From Acorus gramineus (Eukaryota; Streptophyta; Magnoliopsida; Acorales; Acoraceae), in assembly GCA_030737835.1 (NCBI GenBank), contig CM060855.1, forward strand, positions 248,001 through 312,000: DNA of 64,000 bases, read 5' to 3'. Below are positions 1 to 12,560 of this stretch, piece after piece (position 1 is the first letter of the stretch; each line of letters starts with the position of its first letter). The notes beneath the pieces were generated by a model. It saw nothing but the letters and a program-made list of their open reading frames with translations. It was not told where the DNA came from and made no database searches. The translations under genes and the position numbers were made by a program.

Positions 1-87
1 TTCTGTCTGATGCCCCATTAACTTTGACTTTCACATGGGTTCTTTTGAAGGAAAAACAAATGCCTGGAAAATGAAAAATATATTCTT

Positions 88-216
88 GGAATCCCAGTTC
101 AATCACAATCAAACATGAGCTGTGTCTTCTCCTATGTCTTTCAACAAGCTATCATATGGTTGAAAGACTAAGGTGATAACTTAATCCATGTTTGATTGTG
201 ATTGAATGGGGATTTC
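88..216. repeat. Imperfect foldback (hairpin) with a perfect 20-bp stem segment
   Basis: TTCAATCACAATCAAACATG at 98-117 is the exact reverse complement of 187-206. An inner pair, GTCTTTCAAC at 136-145 and GTTGAAAGAC at 159-168, and a looser outer pair, 88-97 against 207-216, extend it to one nested hairpin with a 13-base loop. It could be a small foldback MITE or a miRNA-like precursor. I recognise no known miRNA in it. Confidence 0.6.
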
Positions 217-1253
217 AACAAGTTATCTTTTATCCATAAAAAAAAGCTATCATATATCTTCTTCAGATCTTTCAGAATTTAGTTTAATAGTCTTTTGTGT
301 GTGTCGTGGTGATATCTGTGGGCTTCCTGCCTATAACCATGGTAGTGAGATTCAAAGATTGAGTTCCACCATCTCTTAAAAAAAATATTTGTGAATTTCA
401 TCTTCCTCCTTCCAACAAGCAGGTCATGTTGTTCCATGTTTCCTCTATCTGTAGAATTATAATTTGTTTTCTCCTGGATATCATAGTGATGCCATGAATC
501 TCTATGTAGTTTATGAGGCTTCTTCACTCTCATATGTTTAGAAGATCCCTCAATGTTTTGAATTTGGTAGATCCCTCACATTTTCAAAAAAAAGTTAAAA
601 GACACATGGTCAAGGGTATGAATATGCAACAGATAAGCTTCTTGTTATTTAAATCATCATGGTAAATTTTTAAAAGAATCATTGGTATTATTTTAGGAGC
701 ATTTAGCCCCTTGAACACTTTTGTGAACACGGTGGATTGTCATTGTTATTGTTGGGGTAAGAGGCATGCTAAAAAGTTGCTCAAACAAAAGGAGATTGGA
801 GATCTCCAAACAAAAGTAAATAAAAAAAATGTGGGAAGGCTTTGGGAGGTGAAAACCTTTATAAAGTATCAATGTTACAACCCTTTCCCTCTTTTTTTAT
901 CTATTTATGGAATGGTCGGCATGAGCCCCAGTTTTATTAAAAAACCAAAGCAAGCATGCCCAAAGCATTAAAAGAGACTAGTAGAGGAGAAACCTACCAA
1001 AACACATCGTGCACCCCCCTACTCCTCAATAACGAGTTACCCCCTATGTACAAGACCCTGCTTGCCCTAGCACAAGTGTGCCCCCAATCTTTGATAAGAT
1101 TAATCACTGTACCCCATATGTTCTCAGTGTAAACTTTAGAATTCCTGAAGATACCACAATCCTTTCCTAATATAATTCATAATGCTAGAGCAAGTCAGCT
1201 CCTAGAAGATATGACAAATGCTTGAAGATTAGCTGTTTTAGTTGGCCAAGTAT

Positions 1254-3321
1254 TAGGGGTGCAACTTGGGCGGGTTGAACCCCACCCAACCTAACTTTCA
1301 GGCGGGTATGGGTTGGCATTTTGATCAGTGGGTTCAACCCAACCAAAAACAGAGTCAACCCGAACCAAATTCGAGTTGGGTTCGAGTTAGGGGTCAGGTT
1401 GCTCAGGTTGAACACAAACCCGCGGAGTGAAATAAACAGAAATATCTACCGTCTGATTGGGGACCTTTTTCTCAGATGTGTTTCAATCATCACTCACCCT
1501 ACAACAAAAACATGTTATGCATTTACAACATAACCATTAAATGTAAGCCATCAATGTTGTGATACACAATCTAGACCATCAAACTAATTGGTAGCCCTAG
1601 ATTCCTCCTTTCACTCTCTTTTATTCTCTCTTTGCGTTGTCCCCTCCATTATCCATCTCCACCACAGGCTGAATGGTCATGAAGTGTCTATGCCATTATC
1701 CATCTACACCTCGGGCTCGTCTCCATCATAGGTGCTTGTAGACATAAGTTAGATGTTCTGTTCACCTTTTCAATGGTGAACCACTGGAGTAAAAAAAAAA
1801 ATTTAATATTTTTTGCAAGATGATTTTGCTTTGAAATATAGTTATGTTTCCTTTCTTCTCATCAACTTTTTAATGATATTTACTTTAACATTCAATTTGT
1901 TGGTGGGTTCCATTTCTGGCATTTGGAAAGGGATTTTGGGTGGTTTGGAGGACTTCTCGGAGGCCAACCTGTGGGCTTTAGGGTCGGGGGAGACTATTAG
2001 ATTCTGGGAGGATGTCTGACTCGGTGAGGCTCCGTTAAAGGTTTGGTTCCTGTCGATCTTCCAAATTGCTGTGGTCAGAGAAGGGCCGGCTTGCCTTTTT
2101 TTGGCAGGGGAGAGGAGACTCGGGGTATTGGGAGGTGAGAGTGAGAAGAAACCTCAATGATGATGAGGTTGATGACTACCTAAGTCTATTGGAGGAGTTA
2201 CATGGGGCTCAGGTGGAGGGGGCTAGGGCGGACAGAATTGTGTGGAAGCCCACGCCGGCCACGGGCTTCTCTGTGAAGAGTGGTTACTCTTGGGTGCGAA
2301 GAGGTCAGATTGGTCTCCCTAACCTGGCGCAGAAACACAAGGAGGTGTGGGGCTGCAAAGTTCCTTTGAAGGTTAGGGCGTTCATGTGGACTGTCTATCA
2401 GGGAAAGGTGCTTACTAAGTCATATGTGGCTCGATGGGCGCCGGAGGTGGATCGTAGGTGTGCGCTCTGTGGTCTTGATGATGAAACGGTGGAGCACCTT
2501 TCCCTTTTTTTTCCCGATGGTGAGGGAGGTTTGGGGCAGGATGGCAGTGGTAGGGGGCTTGGGAGGGCCATTCAACTCTCTTAAGGAGATCTGGGCAGCG
2601 GGGAGACGGTTACGCAGCGCGGGAGATAGGAGTGTCCGGGTGAAGGTTTCTCAATCCTATATTCCAGCGGTTATCTGGTCTATTTGGTTGACTAGAAACC
2701 ATTATGTGTTTAGAGGAAGTATTCCTTATGTTGAAACTTGCGGTGCGCTGTGTTGTGGATTGGGGTTGCTTCTGCGCGGGAGCTAGTTCGATTAACATTG
2801 TGGGAGGGAGTTTTATTATTGGGATGTAGTTCATTTGGGGTGTTGAGGGCCTTTTCGGTTACACCAATAGTAGTGCCACTACTACTTTGGTTGGGCTGAA
2901 AGGGTTTGTACTTGTTTTCCAATTTGGGCTTTCTCTCTAATTTATATAAATTTGAGGGCTACGGCCTACCTTTCATAAAGAAACATTCAATTTGTTTTCT
3001 TTCAAAAGATCTAGACTGGTTTGTCACTTTGGGAGAGCTGGTTGTGTATGAGATTCGAGTAAAAAAAGAAAAATTCGAAGTTGTTGATGTTTTGCTTGCT
3101 TTTGTGTTCCCATCCATACTGAAATGTGCCCCGGAGAAAACCCGAACCCAACCCAAACTGACTTGAACTCGAATCTAACCTGAACCAGCAGGTTGAAGCT
3201 CGGGTTGGGTCTTTCGGGTTGAGGGTCGGGTTGGGCTCAGGTTTGGGTTGGACAGTTAAGCGAGTGGGTTGGGTTTGGACAACCATCTAACCCAACCCAA
3301 CCTGCCCGAATTGCAACCCTA
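1254..3321. mobile_element. Non-autonomous hAT element with intact 8-bp TSD, hosting a LINE
   Basis: The element is flanked by perfect 8-bp duplications CCAAGTAT at 1246-1253 and 3322-3329. Its ends are inverted: TAGGGGTGCAA at the left, and the right end reads TAGGGTTGCAA on the other strand. The subterminal regions are rich in variants of GGGTTGGGTT, common in plant hAT derivatives. TSD length and TAGGG-type termini point to the hAT superfamily. No hAT transposase is visible. About 1.08 kb of its 2.07 kb is a later LINE insertion at 1902-2981. Confidence 0.85.
1902..2981 (+). mobile_element. 5'-truncated L1-type LINE (ORF2 3' part) nested in the hAT element
   Basis: A 15-bp direct repeat, AACATTCAATTTGTT, lies at 1887-1901 and 2982-2996, as expected for target-primed LINE insertion. 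The interior encodes the C-terminal part of a plant LINE ORF2. It starts with GSGETIRFWEDVW (about 1990-2019), then RIVWKPTPATGFSVKSGYSW, then a zf-RVT segment with CALCGLDDETVEHL (about 2461-2502). A later segment encodes IWSIWLTRNHYVFRG (about 2670-2715) in another frame, so at least one frameshift separates them. The element is dead on arrival by truncation and lacks the endonuclease and RT domains. Confidence 0.85.
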
Positions 3322-4374
3322 CCAAGTATTCTCAACTTATGATCTTCTTCCTTGGAAGATGCAATCATTCTAAGTAAGCCAAATCTTCCAACTAACTGCT
3401 TGAGGAATGAACATTAGAACTTTTCTTTTTGAGTTGAATCTCCTTTTTTCCATCTATTCTAGAATTATTCCCGCATATCCTCAAGTGAAATCACATGTTG
3501 AAACAAGAGAAAACACCACCTTTGTCCAAATGTGAATGCTATGCGGACAAGCATAAAATAGGTGTTCTCTTGTTTCTTCATCCTCTCTAGTCTCTACATA
3601 GCTCATAACTCAGAACCACATTTTTATCACTCTCCCAACAGAGGACTTTATCGAGAGATAGTAGCCAAAAAATAAAATAAAAAAATATCAAAATTTCAAG
3701 GGAGTATTGAGTCTATTGACACTAAATTTGATACGCAAAATGGGATAAGGGGATCTCTTTTGAAGGGTCCACATTTAGCCTCTTCTAGAAAAACTCTATG
3801 ATGAAATCTTGATGAGGGGCTTGTTCCCAATTCCCGAGTCTGCATCTTCGAGGTCCAATGTTACCTGTTGAAGAGAAACAAGGAAGTATGTGCATTCCGC
3901 TACATCTTTATTGTTAGATTGATTTTTGTTTTATACCACTTTTATATAGATCCCAAATGGACCACACTTTGCGATGAAATCGAGTACACTAAACAATGTT
4001 GTTATTGCACAGGTAAAAGAGTCACAAATAAGATCATCTTTGTTAGACGCACCCTATAGAGATGAGGGTATAGAGTCATTGGAGAGGAACCATTAAGCCA
4101 TTGTCCTTCCAAAACTTTTTGTGAACAAGTTCGGTAAATGATATTAGCTCTTTGAGGGTCCCATTGAAATTCTTCTTTCAGCAGTTTATATTGTATATCA
4201 CATGCTTTAAGAATCTGTAATCGCAAAGTGGAACAGTAATTTCCAGGAGAGAACACTTCTTACTTTGTTCTGAGTCTACAATGTTACCATGTAAAAAAAA
4301 AAAAGTGTTTACCACAGCTTGATTTAATTTTGTCACCTTAACAGCTCTATATTTTTTTTCTTTTTCATGTTCAG

Positions 4375-7300
4375 GTTTGGGATACTCGCCAGCGTACTTG
4401 TTGTAATTCATTTAATGCTCATGAAGAATATATATCAGACATGACATTTGTATCTAGTTCTATGCAGCTGTTGGGAACAAGGTAAATTTGGAATTTTTTT
4501 GCTGTTATCTACCTAGGCATATTGAACAACATTCAACAGTGGCAAGTGGCAACCAATAAAGGTCTTAGACCATCCTTTTGGCTATATAACAATGTTAGGA
4601 GCAACAATATTAGCTGATTTAATTTTTTTTCCTTTTGACTTGCTGATCAGAGTTTCCCTTCATGATCCTTCAAGCATCAGTAGTGAACTAGTATTTTATG
4701 CAGCTAATTATCGTCCACGGAAAACCATGAAAATACATGTGAAGTTATATTGCACTGCCTGAAGGTATGCAAGAAACATATATTGGGGGCACTGATTTGA
4801 TTTGAGCATTCATATGGATTGGGAGAGATTTCTATTGAGTAAGCTACAAGCAAACTAGGGATAAGGGCTGCTTAATGTATTTTATTCATTTGAGGAGACA
4901 TCTTTGTCTCCTTATGCTTTTAGAAGTTTACCAAATGAATATAAACAACTGGATTTCCCACCATTTCTTCAGGAAAAAGAAGTTCAGGAAGTCGATTAAT
5001 ATTCAACGTTTGAACTTTGACTTCCAAATAAAAAAAAAAACATTTGAACTTTGACTAGTATTGCCTTTACAGAAGAAAATTAAAATAGTAGTTGAAGTTA
5101 TCCATGAATATCTTCTGAAAAGACCACATGAGAAGACAAGTATACTATCCTGGCAGACAATAGAGCATATTGCATACTCATTAGTACATCTACTTTACAT
5201 TCTCAATTTGTTTATATGATTTATGATTCATTCCTGTTTCATGAACATGCAACATAACATATTTCGATTTTCATTGACAGTGGTGATGGGACATTATCTG
5301 TGTGCAATCTCCGAAGAAACAAGGCAGGTTATACTATTTTTAACATTGTTTACTTAAAAAGATTGTTTGGAGTCCAAAACTTTGATTTCTCTCTTTAGTG
5401 GTGAAAATATGCAAACATGTGGCATCTTTTTCTCAAAATTTTTAGGTTTCATTCTTTTTATTTCTTGTGTGCAGATGGAAGTTGACTAAACATAAATGTG
5501 CAAATTTTTTTTTTAATTCACCTTTGATAATGTGTAAAATGTTATTGTCTTGTTACATGAATCAATGGGTTCTGCATCCAATAAGAAATCATGAAGCATA
5601 TTAAATTGACATTGCATTTATTTCTTTATTGTAGGTCCAGAGTAGGTCTGAATTTTCTGAAGATGAGCTGCTATCTATAGTCACAATGAAGGTAATATTC
5701 CTTCGGCTTTTAGTCTACAGAATTTCTCTGAGATTTCACATTTTCCTGTATCTCTCTGCTAAAAAAAAACAAAAAACTTTTTCATGCCTGCTTAACATGT
5801 GATTGCCATGAGATACGATAGTCTAACGGACTATAATATTTTGTTCCATCCATACTTAATTGGGTTTTGACTTCAACTTATGAATTGTAAGTATGCTACA
5901 CGAAGGTTCTTTTCTTGAGATTTAACATTTTTGTCCTAGCAAAGAAATAATTGCACTGAATGCTGATAGTGACAAATCAAGCGTTTGTTTTCCTTCCTGT
6001 TTTGTTTCTAATATTTTCTAATAAATGATTCTCATTATATGTTCTATAGGTCCATCCGGATGTGTTGTTTTACAAGTATGCTTTTTTTTATAACTAAATG
6101 GCATGAGTTATTTGTCCATATGACTGGATTATGTCAACCAGCAGACCGTTGATGTTTTGAACTTCATGGACTCTGGGCACCTATTCCATTCTTAACTAAT
6201 GGTAGTAGGATGCCTACCATTTCGTCAGAAATAAATATAAAAAAAAAAACTTCATGGTAGACCGAAAATTATGTTATCTTGGAGGCTTTCACAATTTTTT
6301 GCTTGATATTTTTTTTCCTGTTTTGAATTGTTTATATTAATTCTGATATACCTCAATAAATTTCTCATGATTAGAATGGTCGCAAAGTTGTATGTGGGAC
6401 TCAGACTGGAGCTCTACTGCTATATTCATGGGGCCATTTTAAGGATTGTAGGTATGCTATCAGAATGTGATTGGTGATATCAGGAAAACTTAATGCATGT
6501 TCAGCAGATCATGTATAATGGAAGAGTACATTAAAGTGCTCCTCTTAGGCTGCATTTCTTATATGTAACATTTACGATTATTTTATTTTTTTTGGATACT
6601 TGTTGATGTCTATGTTATAAAACTATAAAATTTGTTTATACTGGACAATTTCTTTTATTTGGTTTATCAGTGATCGATTCCTTGGGCACCCAATGTCGGT
6701 TGATACACTGCTGAAGGTGATCTAAATTGTCTCTCACATTCTGCATATGCAATGCAAGCATTTGTCTACTAAATGTTCATATTGACTTTTCTATTTCCAG
6801 GTTGATGAAGATACTCTCATATCTGGGTCAGAGGATGGGGTCATCAGGTAACTTGGGTTCTCAAATTAGTTCACCAGCTTATCAGTGCCACTTTCTGCTT
6901 GAAACATCACTTGCGTTCTTTATTTAATTTCTTGTTGGTCAAAGATTGGTAGGCATACTACCGAACAGGATAATTCACCCAATAGCCGAGCATTCAGAGT
7001 ACCCAATTGAGGGCCTAGGTATATTTCATACTCTCACTTTGCGTTAGAAAATTGGAAGATCATCATGCTTCTGGTTTTAGCCTTATGCATGTCTAAAATT
7101 TATTGGCCAGGTTTTTCTTTCGATAGGAAGTTTCTTGGAAGCATTTCACATGATCAAATGCTAAAGGTGAGTAGATCTACTGTTTGAGAATTCATTTATT
7201 GTACTTTGTTTTGTTGAGTTTCATTGAGCATGCGATGCTACTGTATGAATCTGATCTGATGTCTTTGCTTTTGGTATTATTTGCCGGAATCAAATATTAA

Positions 7301-8754
7301 ATTGGAAGGTGATTTTGTTGATTGACTCTGTTATTAAACAGAAATAAGTATTGGAAGGGTTAATATATCAGGAACTGCCTTCCATTACTGTTCTGTTGGA
7401 TTAATTTATTTATCTTCATGGCTCATGAACTGATTTTCATTTCATTTCCTCTTGATGATTTCCTATTGTTGTTGGAAAAAATGTATTAATTATCCAAATG
7501 AACGGAGATTGTCATATGCACATTATTTTAAGTTCTAATGTAGTTTAATAAAAAAGCTGTAATCCTATGAGGCTATAGCAAGAGACACTCTTAAATGGTC
7601 TGTATGTAAAACTGGAGCACCAGTATGTATCCAGGAACCTAATATTTATCAAAAGTATTGACCGCAAAAATTGAAGATCTCATATGACTCCTATCTCATG
7701 CAAGTGGTGATCAAACCTTATTCATGCCTCTGATGATATTAACTACTTATGCTAAATTTAAATATTGTTTAGTTCATTGCTTTTCAACAAAATACGGTAT
7801 CTGATGCTTTTTACTACTTGAAACATGTTTGATTCACAGCTTTGGGACATGCATGAGCTGCTTGAACCTCAAAAAAATGCCTCCAACCATGACAATGAGG
7901 AGATGGATTTGGATGGTAAGGTCTCAAACTCCACTGAGGATAACTTTTTTTTCGATAACATTCCATATTCGACTGTTTACTATGTATCTCCTGTTCCAAC
8001 TATTAGTTAATTAGAGTACCTGTCTCCCTTCGATGCTGAGAAAGAGCATTTGGAATTACTTTCTGTGCAGTGAACAATAATAAGGTTCAAATTGTAATTT
8101 ATTTTACATGGAATGCATTTCCATATTTTATGGGGAGATTTCTCATTGGCCTTTAGGTTTATGTCTAGTGACGGTTCCTGAACAATTACTGTTCTAATCT
8201 ATTAGTAATTATTCACTGGGTGAATTCTTACATTCTAGCACTTCACTGTGGTTTATGGGCACAAAAACAAGTTTAATTCCATCAAAATGAGGGCAATGTT
8301 TTTATGGAGCACATATCAATGAATAAAAGATGACTCTAGATCAATAGCCTTTTCCACATCTAGATGGGGTCTATGCTCCCATGGATGATGGAGCACATAT
8401 CAAAGAAATTTATTTAAAAACAAAAAAACTCCAATCAGAATGATGTTTTATAATGGGTATCAATCTAAGGTCAACTCCCAGGTGAATAATTGTTTTCATC
8501 TTGAGCTTGGCCTTTTAAAAATATGGTTATTGGACTATTCAAATATTCTATAATGCCTTTAGTCTTGAATATGTGGTTTTATGGAACTAGATTTTTTCTG
8601 ATTCAACTTTCCCTATGCTGTGGTTTTATAAAACTTTATATCTTCATATTCAAATTTTTTCTCTGCTAATTGTGCAGGTTTGAGGGGGAGGCCAGCAAAT
8701 GTTGGTCAAGCTTCTAACACAGCAGCGGCCGATGATTTTTTTGCGGATTTGTAG
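4375..8754 (+). CDS. WDR55: WD-repeat protein 55 homologue, 3' portion (10 exons)
   Basis: Exons in view: 4375-4481, 5281-5323, 5635-5691, 6375-6451, 6671-6716, 6801-6847, 6945-7018, 7111-7166, 7840-7915 and 8678-8754 (TAG). They join in phase to 220 codons including the stop. The protein begins inside a WD40 unit with VWDTRQ, a WDxR signature typical of DDB1-binding DCAF proteins. It continues with SGDGTLSVCNLRRNK, GRKVVCGTQTGALLLYSWG, LISGSEDGVIRLVGILPNR and HDQMLKLWDM, then an acidic linker and the C-terminus DDFFADL. This matches the plant WDR55 family, which in Arabidopsis binds DDB1 and is needed for gametophyte and embryo development. About 40 percent of the usual length (N-terminal WD repeats) is missing, presumably upstream of the window beyond a transposon-filled intron. 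Intron 2 appears to use a GC donor. No coding lesion was seen. Confidence 0.9.
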
Positions 8755-9129
8755 TCGCTTTGAAGAATTGCAACTGCCTCCATAGTTCAGATTCCATGCT
8801 TTTCTCAGTTTCTAGTGTTCATCCAATTTTGTTATGTAGGAAAATTGAGCATGTATTTCAAAAGGATAAATTATACTTGCTTTCTCCATTGATAGTTTAT
8901 TCTGGCATAGAATTGTCAGTCAGGGTTTGGATAAATCAGGGACATGTCTGGTTGAGTTGTAATTTTATCTTGTTTTTGGATTCTTTTTTTTTTTAATTAT
9001 TATTTATTTGTTCTATTAGCTGTCCTTTGGAAATGGTATAGTGAGTGGTATAAATATGGTATAAAATTCTGATTTTATTAGATAGTTTGATTTGCCATTA
9101 CATATATTCATTTTTTGGTTTATGAAAAT
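8755..9129 (+). other. WDR55 3' flank / probable 3' UTR
   Basis: No second gene is visible here. The stretch follows the WDR55 stop and is T-rich. A 78-codon ORF (8760-8996) has no family resemblance and is treated as chance. Confidence 0.4.
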
Positions 9130-10656
9130 AATGAAGAATTTAGTTTAAATAAAAAATATCCTCGACCATCTCAGATATTTGTGATGCCTTGAGATGGTCA
9201 GATTGTCGGGTGCGGTTTTGAAAGGATATTTGGATAGGTGATTCTTCATTACAGGACAGTTTCCTGGACTTGTTTGTTGCTGCTTCTTTGCAGGAGAGAT
9301 TGATGAACCACTTTTGAACTGCTGGGGGTGGTGGAGTGTCAGGGATTGGAGTTTGTTGCTTGCTGACAAGGAGGAACTCAATCTTGCGCTCCTCTCTGAA
9401 CTTCAAGAACTGGTGGTCACTCTAGACAAGGAGGATTGTGCTTTAGCTTGTTAATATCCATTTTCTAACTTTCGGATTCGGATACGGATATTAATTTTTG
9501 GATTCGAATTCTTTCGGATACGGATATTTTTCGGATAATTGACATGTTTGAATATTAACATTAATTTGGATAATCAAGTGATATTTTAGAAAGACATCAA
9601 AACTAAAATTAAGATTTTAAAGCTTATTATCTCTTTCATAAATCATACATTGAAAATTTAATAGTATTATAATATATTATCATTGTGATTAATCATACAA
9701 GATAACAATATGAGAAATATATATAAAAATATATATATATTTTTATAATATATGTAAGATACGGATATTTTTCGGATCGGATAGACTGATATCCATATTC
9801 GCACTCTCGATCTTTGAATATCAGATATTTTTGATTTTTTGGATACAGATTCAGATCGGATTCAGATTTTTTTTGGATAATTGACAAGATTAATTGTGCT
9901 CTCTGGCATCTACATCAGTCCGTAGGTTTCTTGGTGTGAAGTGGTTTTGCATGGTGGCGCGGACACATACCAAATTTTGAGGCGATTGCAAGGAAATTCA
10001 AAGAAATTTGGAAGCCTAAGATACCTTAGAAAGTTAAGTTCTTTTAATAGTTGATATTTCAAGGGAAACTCCTCACAAAGGCTTATAAGGCGAAATGGGC
10101 ACTTCACGTGGATGCATCATGCCCGTTGTGTGGGGAAGTGGAGGAAACTACTGAACACCTTATGATTTATTGCTCGGTGTCTAAGCAGATTTGGCTTTGG
10201 TTAACGGTGGCCATTGAGTTTTTGGCAGTCTTCTCATCCATGGAGGAGTTATGACAAGCGGACAAGAGTCTTTGCGCGCATCAGGACAAGAGCGTCAAAG
10301 CAAAAATGTCACTCATCATGATCCCGGTGGTGACTTGGGCAATTTGGCTCTCTCACAACCACTTGATTTTTAGAGATACTCTACTATATGAGGAGAACAT
10401 TTGGGCATCGATTGAAAATTTTATTAAATTGTGGGTTTTCTCTTGCGCCGGAGCGAAGAGGGTGGCTTTTATTAGGGAGAGATTACATGTTGAGGAGTGG
10501 TTTGTACTGAGTTTTTTTTTCTCTTTTTACCTAGAGAAAGAGTAGACACCACTTCTCTTATCTCCTGGGTGGGTCTTTTTGTATTTATGTTCTTTTAATT
10601 GGACATCCCCTTTCTTTGAAATATAATTAAGGGTGTATGCTTACCTTTCCGTCAAA
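9130..10656 (+). mobile_element. L1-type LINE ORF2 remnant, split by a hAT element
   Basis: The sequence 9130-9442 joined to 9901-10656 reads as the end of a plant LINE. At the right part, LTKAYKAKWALHVDASCPLCG and EETTEHLMIYCSVSKQIW (about 10070-10200) form the zf-RVT segment. VVTWAIWLSHNHLIFRDTLL (about 10327-10386) is the conserved terminal block also seen in the LINEs at 1902 and 13539. The 3' end near 10640 has the shared 'TTACCTTTC' tail. Stops and frameshifts are present. The 5' limit is approximate. Confidence 0.7.
9443..9892. mobile_element. Non-autonomous hAT element (450 bp) with perfect 8-bp TSD
   Basis: ATTGTGCT is duplicated at 9435-9442 and 9893-9900. The left end TTAGCTTGTTAATATCC and the right end, read inverted as TAATCTTGTCAATTATCC, form imperfect TIRs. 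Inside are repeated GGATACGGATAT-like motifs near both ends. A second, inverted copy of the same family lies at 32800-33272. The element interrupts a LINE, so it is younger than that insertion. Confidence 0.85.
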
Positions 10657-10658
10657 AA

Positions 10659-11158
10659 TTAATTAGGGGTCTCTGTAGTCACCTGTCTATTATTTTTAGG
10701 TCCCTGAAATTTTTTAAGTGTTTTTTAGGTACCTATGGTGGTGAGAAATTATTTTTAGGTCCCTCCAGCCGGATGCTTTTCCAAAATACCAAAAATGCCC
10801 CAGGCACAATAATTTTAATACACTGTTAACACTCCCCAGTACATTGTTAAGTATCTTCAGTACACTTTTAACACTCCCTAGTACATTGTTAACATTCGCA
10901 TAGAATGCCCCTCGCCCAATTGTTTCATTACACTGTGAATACTCCCCAGTACATTGTTGTGTATCTCAAGTACACTATTAGCACTCTCCAATACATTGTT
11001 AACCTTTATATAATTGGGCAAGAGCATTTTTTTAATATTTTTGAACAACGTCCTGCTTAAGGGACCTAAAAATAAATTTTCAATGCCTTAAAGACCTTAA
11101 AAAAACTTAGAAATTTTGAGGGACCTAAAAAATAATAAATGGGTGACCTTAATTAATT
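10659..11158. mobile_element. Long-TIR MITE (Mutator-like?)
   Basis: The left arm contains TATTATTTTTAGGTCCCTGA and the inverted right arm contains TATTATTTTTTAGGTCCCTC. Similarity extends outward to AATTAATTA on both sides, which may be a 9-bp TSD or part of the TIR. The centre repeats a degenerate 'ACACTGTTAACACTCCCCAGT' theme several times. A related copy lies at 63455-63760. It has no coding capacity. Mutator-like is inferred from TIR length only. Confidence 0.6.
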
Positions 11159-11983
11159 TCCCTTAAAAAATAAGAGTAGTTTTGTGCATATTTTAAAAAC
11201 TCTATATCTTTACTTATAGCATAATTATAAAAAATCATTCTTGTGTATGATTTAAAAATAAAATTCTAAATGAGTGTCACACCCTCAAATTAATTTTTTC
11301 TCTAAAATCACATAATCACACAAATCCTAAAAAAGAGAAGTGATTAAAAAAAATGTTTCCATTATTGAATGGAGAATCCAATGAGAAAAAAGAGAATGTG
11401 ATTGTTTTACTTAATTATAGAGATGAATTATATTTTCTAATTACATTACCTATACTTCTATACTACTACAAAAAGTACGAGTTAAATGGGAAACATTTTA
11501 TCTGATTTTACCCCTTGAAATTAATTAAAAATACCACTATATCCATAAAAAAATCTTATTTATATTTGTAATATGATAGATTTTATCTCATAAAATATGA
11601 TTTTATAAAACAAAATGAGTATTATTTATTTAATCAATTAACAAATCTTCTCAGATTTTACTTGATCTTATTTAATAAATATCATAATAATATTAAATTA
11701 TCAAAATACATATAGATAAATGTAGGATCTTAAGAAACTAAAAAATTGGTTTGAATGACAGTTACATTTAAGATATTCTATTTTTAATATTCAAAATACA
11801 TGTAGATAATAATAGTAATAATTTTTATTATTTAATTTTAAAATTCTAAAGAAATATATTATAAGAACAAATTGGTTATTGCTATAAAAGAGTAATAATC
11901 ATTTAATCAATAAAATATAAATAATAGATATCATAGCCAAATTTATTATTTTTAGAAATTCAAAATACATATAGACGAAAGTA

Positions 11984-12560
11984 GATCTTGAAAAAAATTT
12001 GGTTTTAATTATTTCCGAATTTATATACATAATATATATAATAACCAATTTTTTATTTTTAGAAATTTAAAATACATACAGATAAAAGTAGATCTTGAAA
12101 CAAAAAATTGATTTTAATTATTTTTGAATATATATATATAATAGATATAATAACCAATTTTTTATTTTTAGAAATTCAAAATACATATAAATAAAAGTAG
12201 ATCTTCGAAAACAAAAAATTGATTTTAATTATTTTCGAATTTATATATATAATAGATATAATGAGCAATTTTTTATTCAAAATACATATAGGTAAAAGTA
12301 AATCTTGAAAAATAAAAAATTGATTTTAATTATTTTCAAATTTATATATATAATAAATATAATAACCCTTTTTTTATTTTTAGAATTTGAAAATACATAT
12401 AGATAAAAGTAGATCTTGAAAAAAAAATTGGTTTTAATTATTTTTGAATATATATATATATATATAATTGATATAATAACCAATTTTTTATTTTTAGAAA
12501 TTCAAAATATATATAGATAAAAATTGATCTTGAAAAACAAAAAAAAATCAGATTTAATTA
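11984..12560. repeat. AT-rich minisatellite, about six units of 101-114 bp
   Basis: Units start at the motif GATCTTGAAA or a variant at 11984, 12091, 12200, 12301, 12412 and 12526. Each carries a TTTTAATTATTTTTGAAT block, a TATATA run, AATAACCAATTTTTTATTTT and AAAATACATATAGATAAAAG. Units differ by small indels and substitutions, so the array is not recent. Confidence 0.85.

Larger units (their letters stand above)
900..4260 (-). mobile_element. Antisense L1-type LINE remnant, split by a hAT element
   Basis: Read on the minus strand, the segments 3330-4260 and 900-1253 are continuous apart from the hAT insert at 1254-3321. Around 3540-3600 the minus strand reads ETREHLFYACPHSIHIWTK, typical of the reverse-transcriptase-associated zinc-binding region (zf-RVT) at the end of plant LINE ORF2. 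The 3' end near 900-1010 resembles other antisense LINE tails in this window (21575, 28925). There are many stops and frameshifts. The limits are approximate, and the upstream one near 4260 is the least certain. Confidence 0.6.

Noticed and set aside
711..971. 86-codon plus-strand ORF
   Set aside because: Overlaps an antisense LINE tail. Composition is not protein-like and there is no family match.
4002..4256. 84-codon minus-strand ORF
   Set aside because: Best explained as part of the antisense LINE remnant. No independent family was recognised.
11984..12560. CRISPR-like array
   Set aside because: Units are contiguous minisatellite copies with no unique spacers, in a plant genome.
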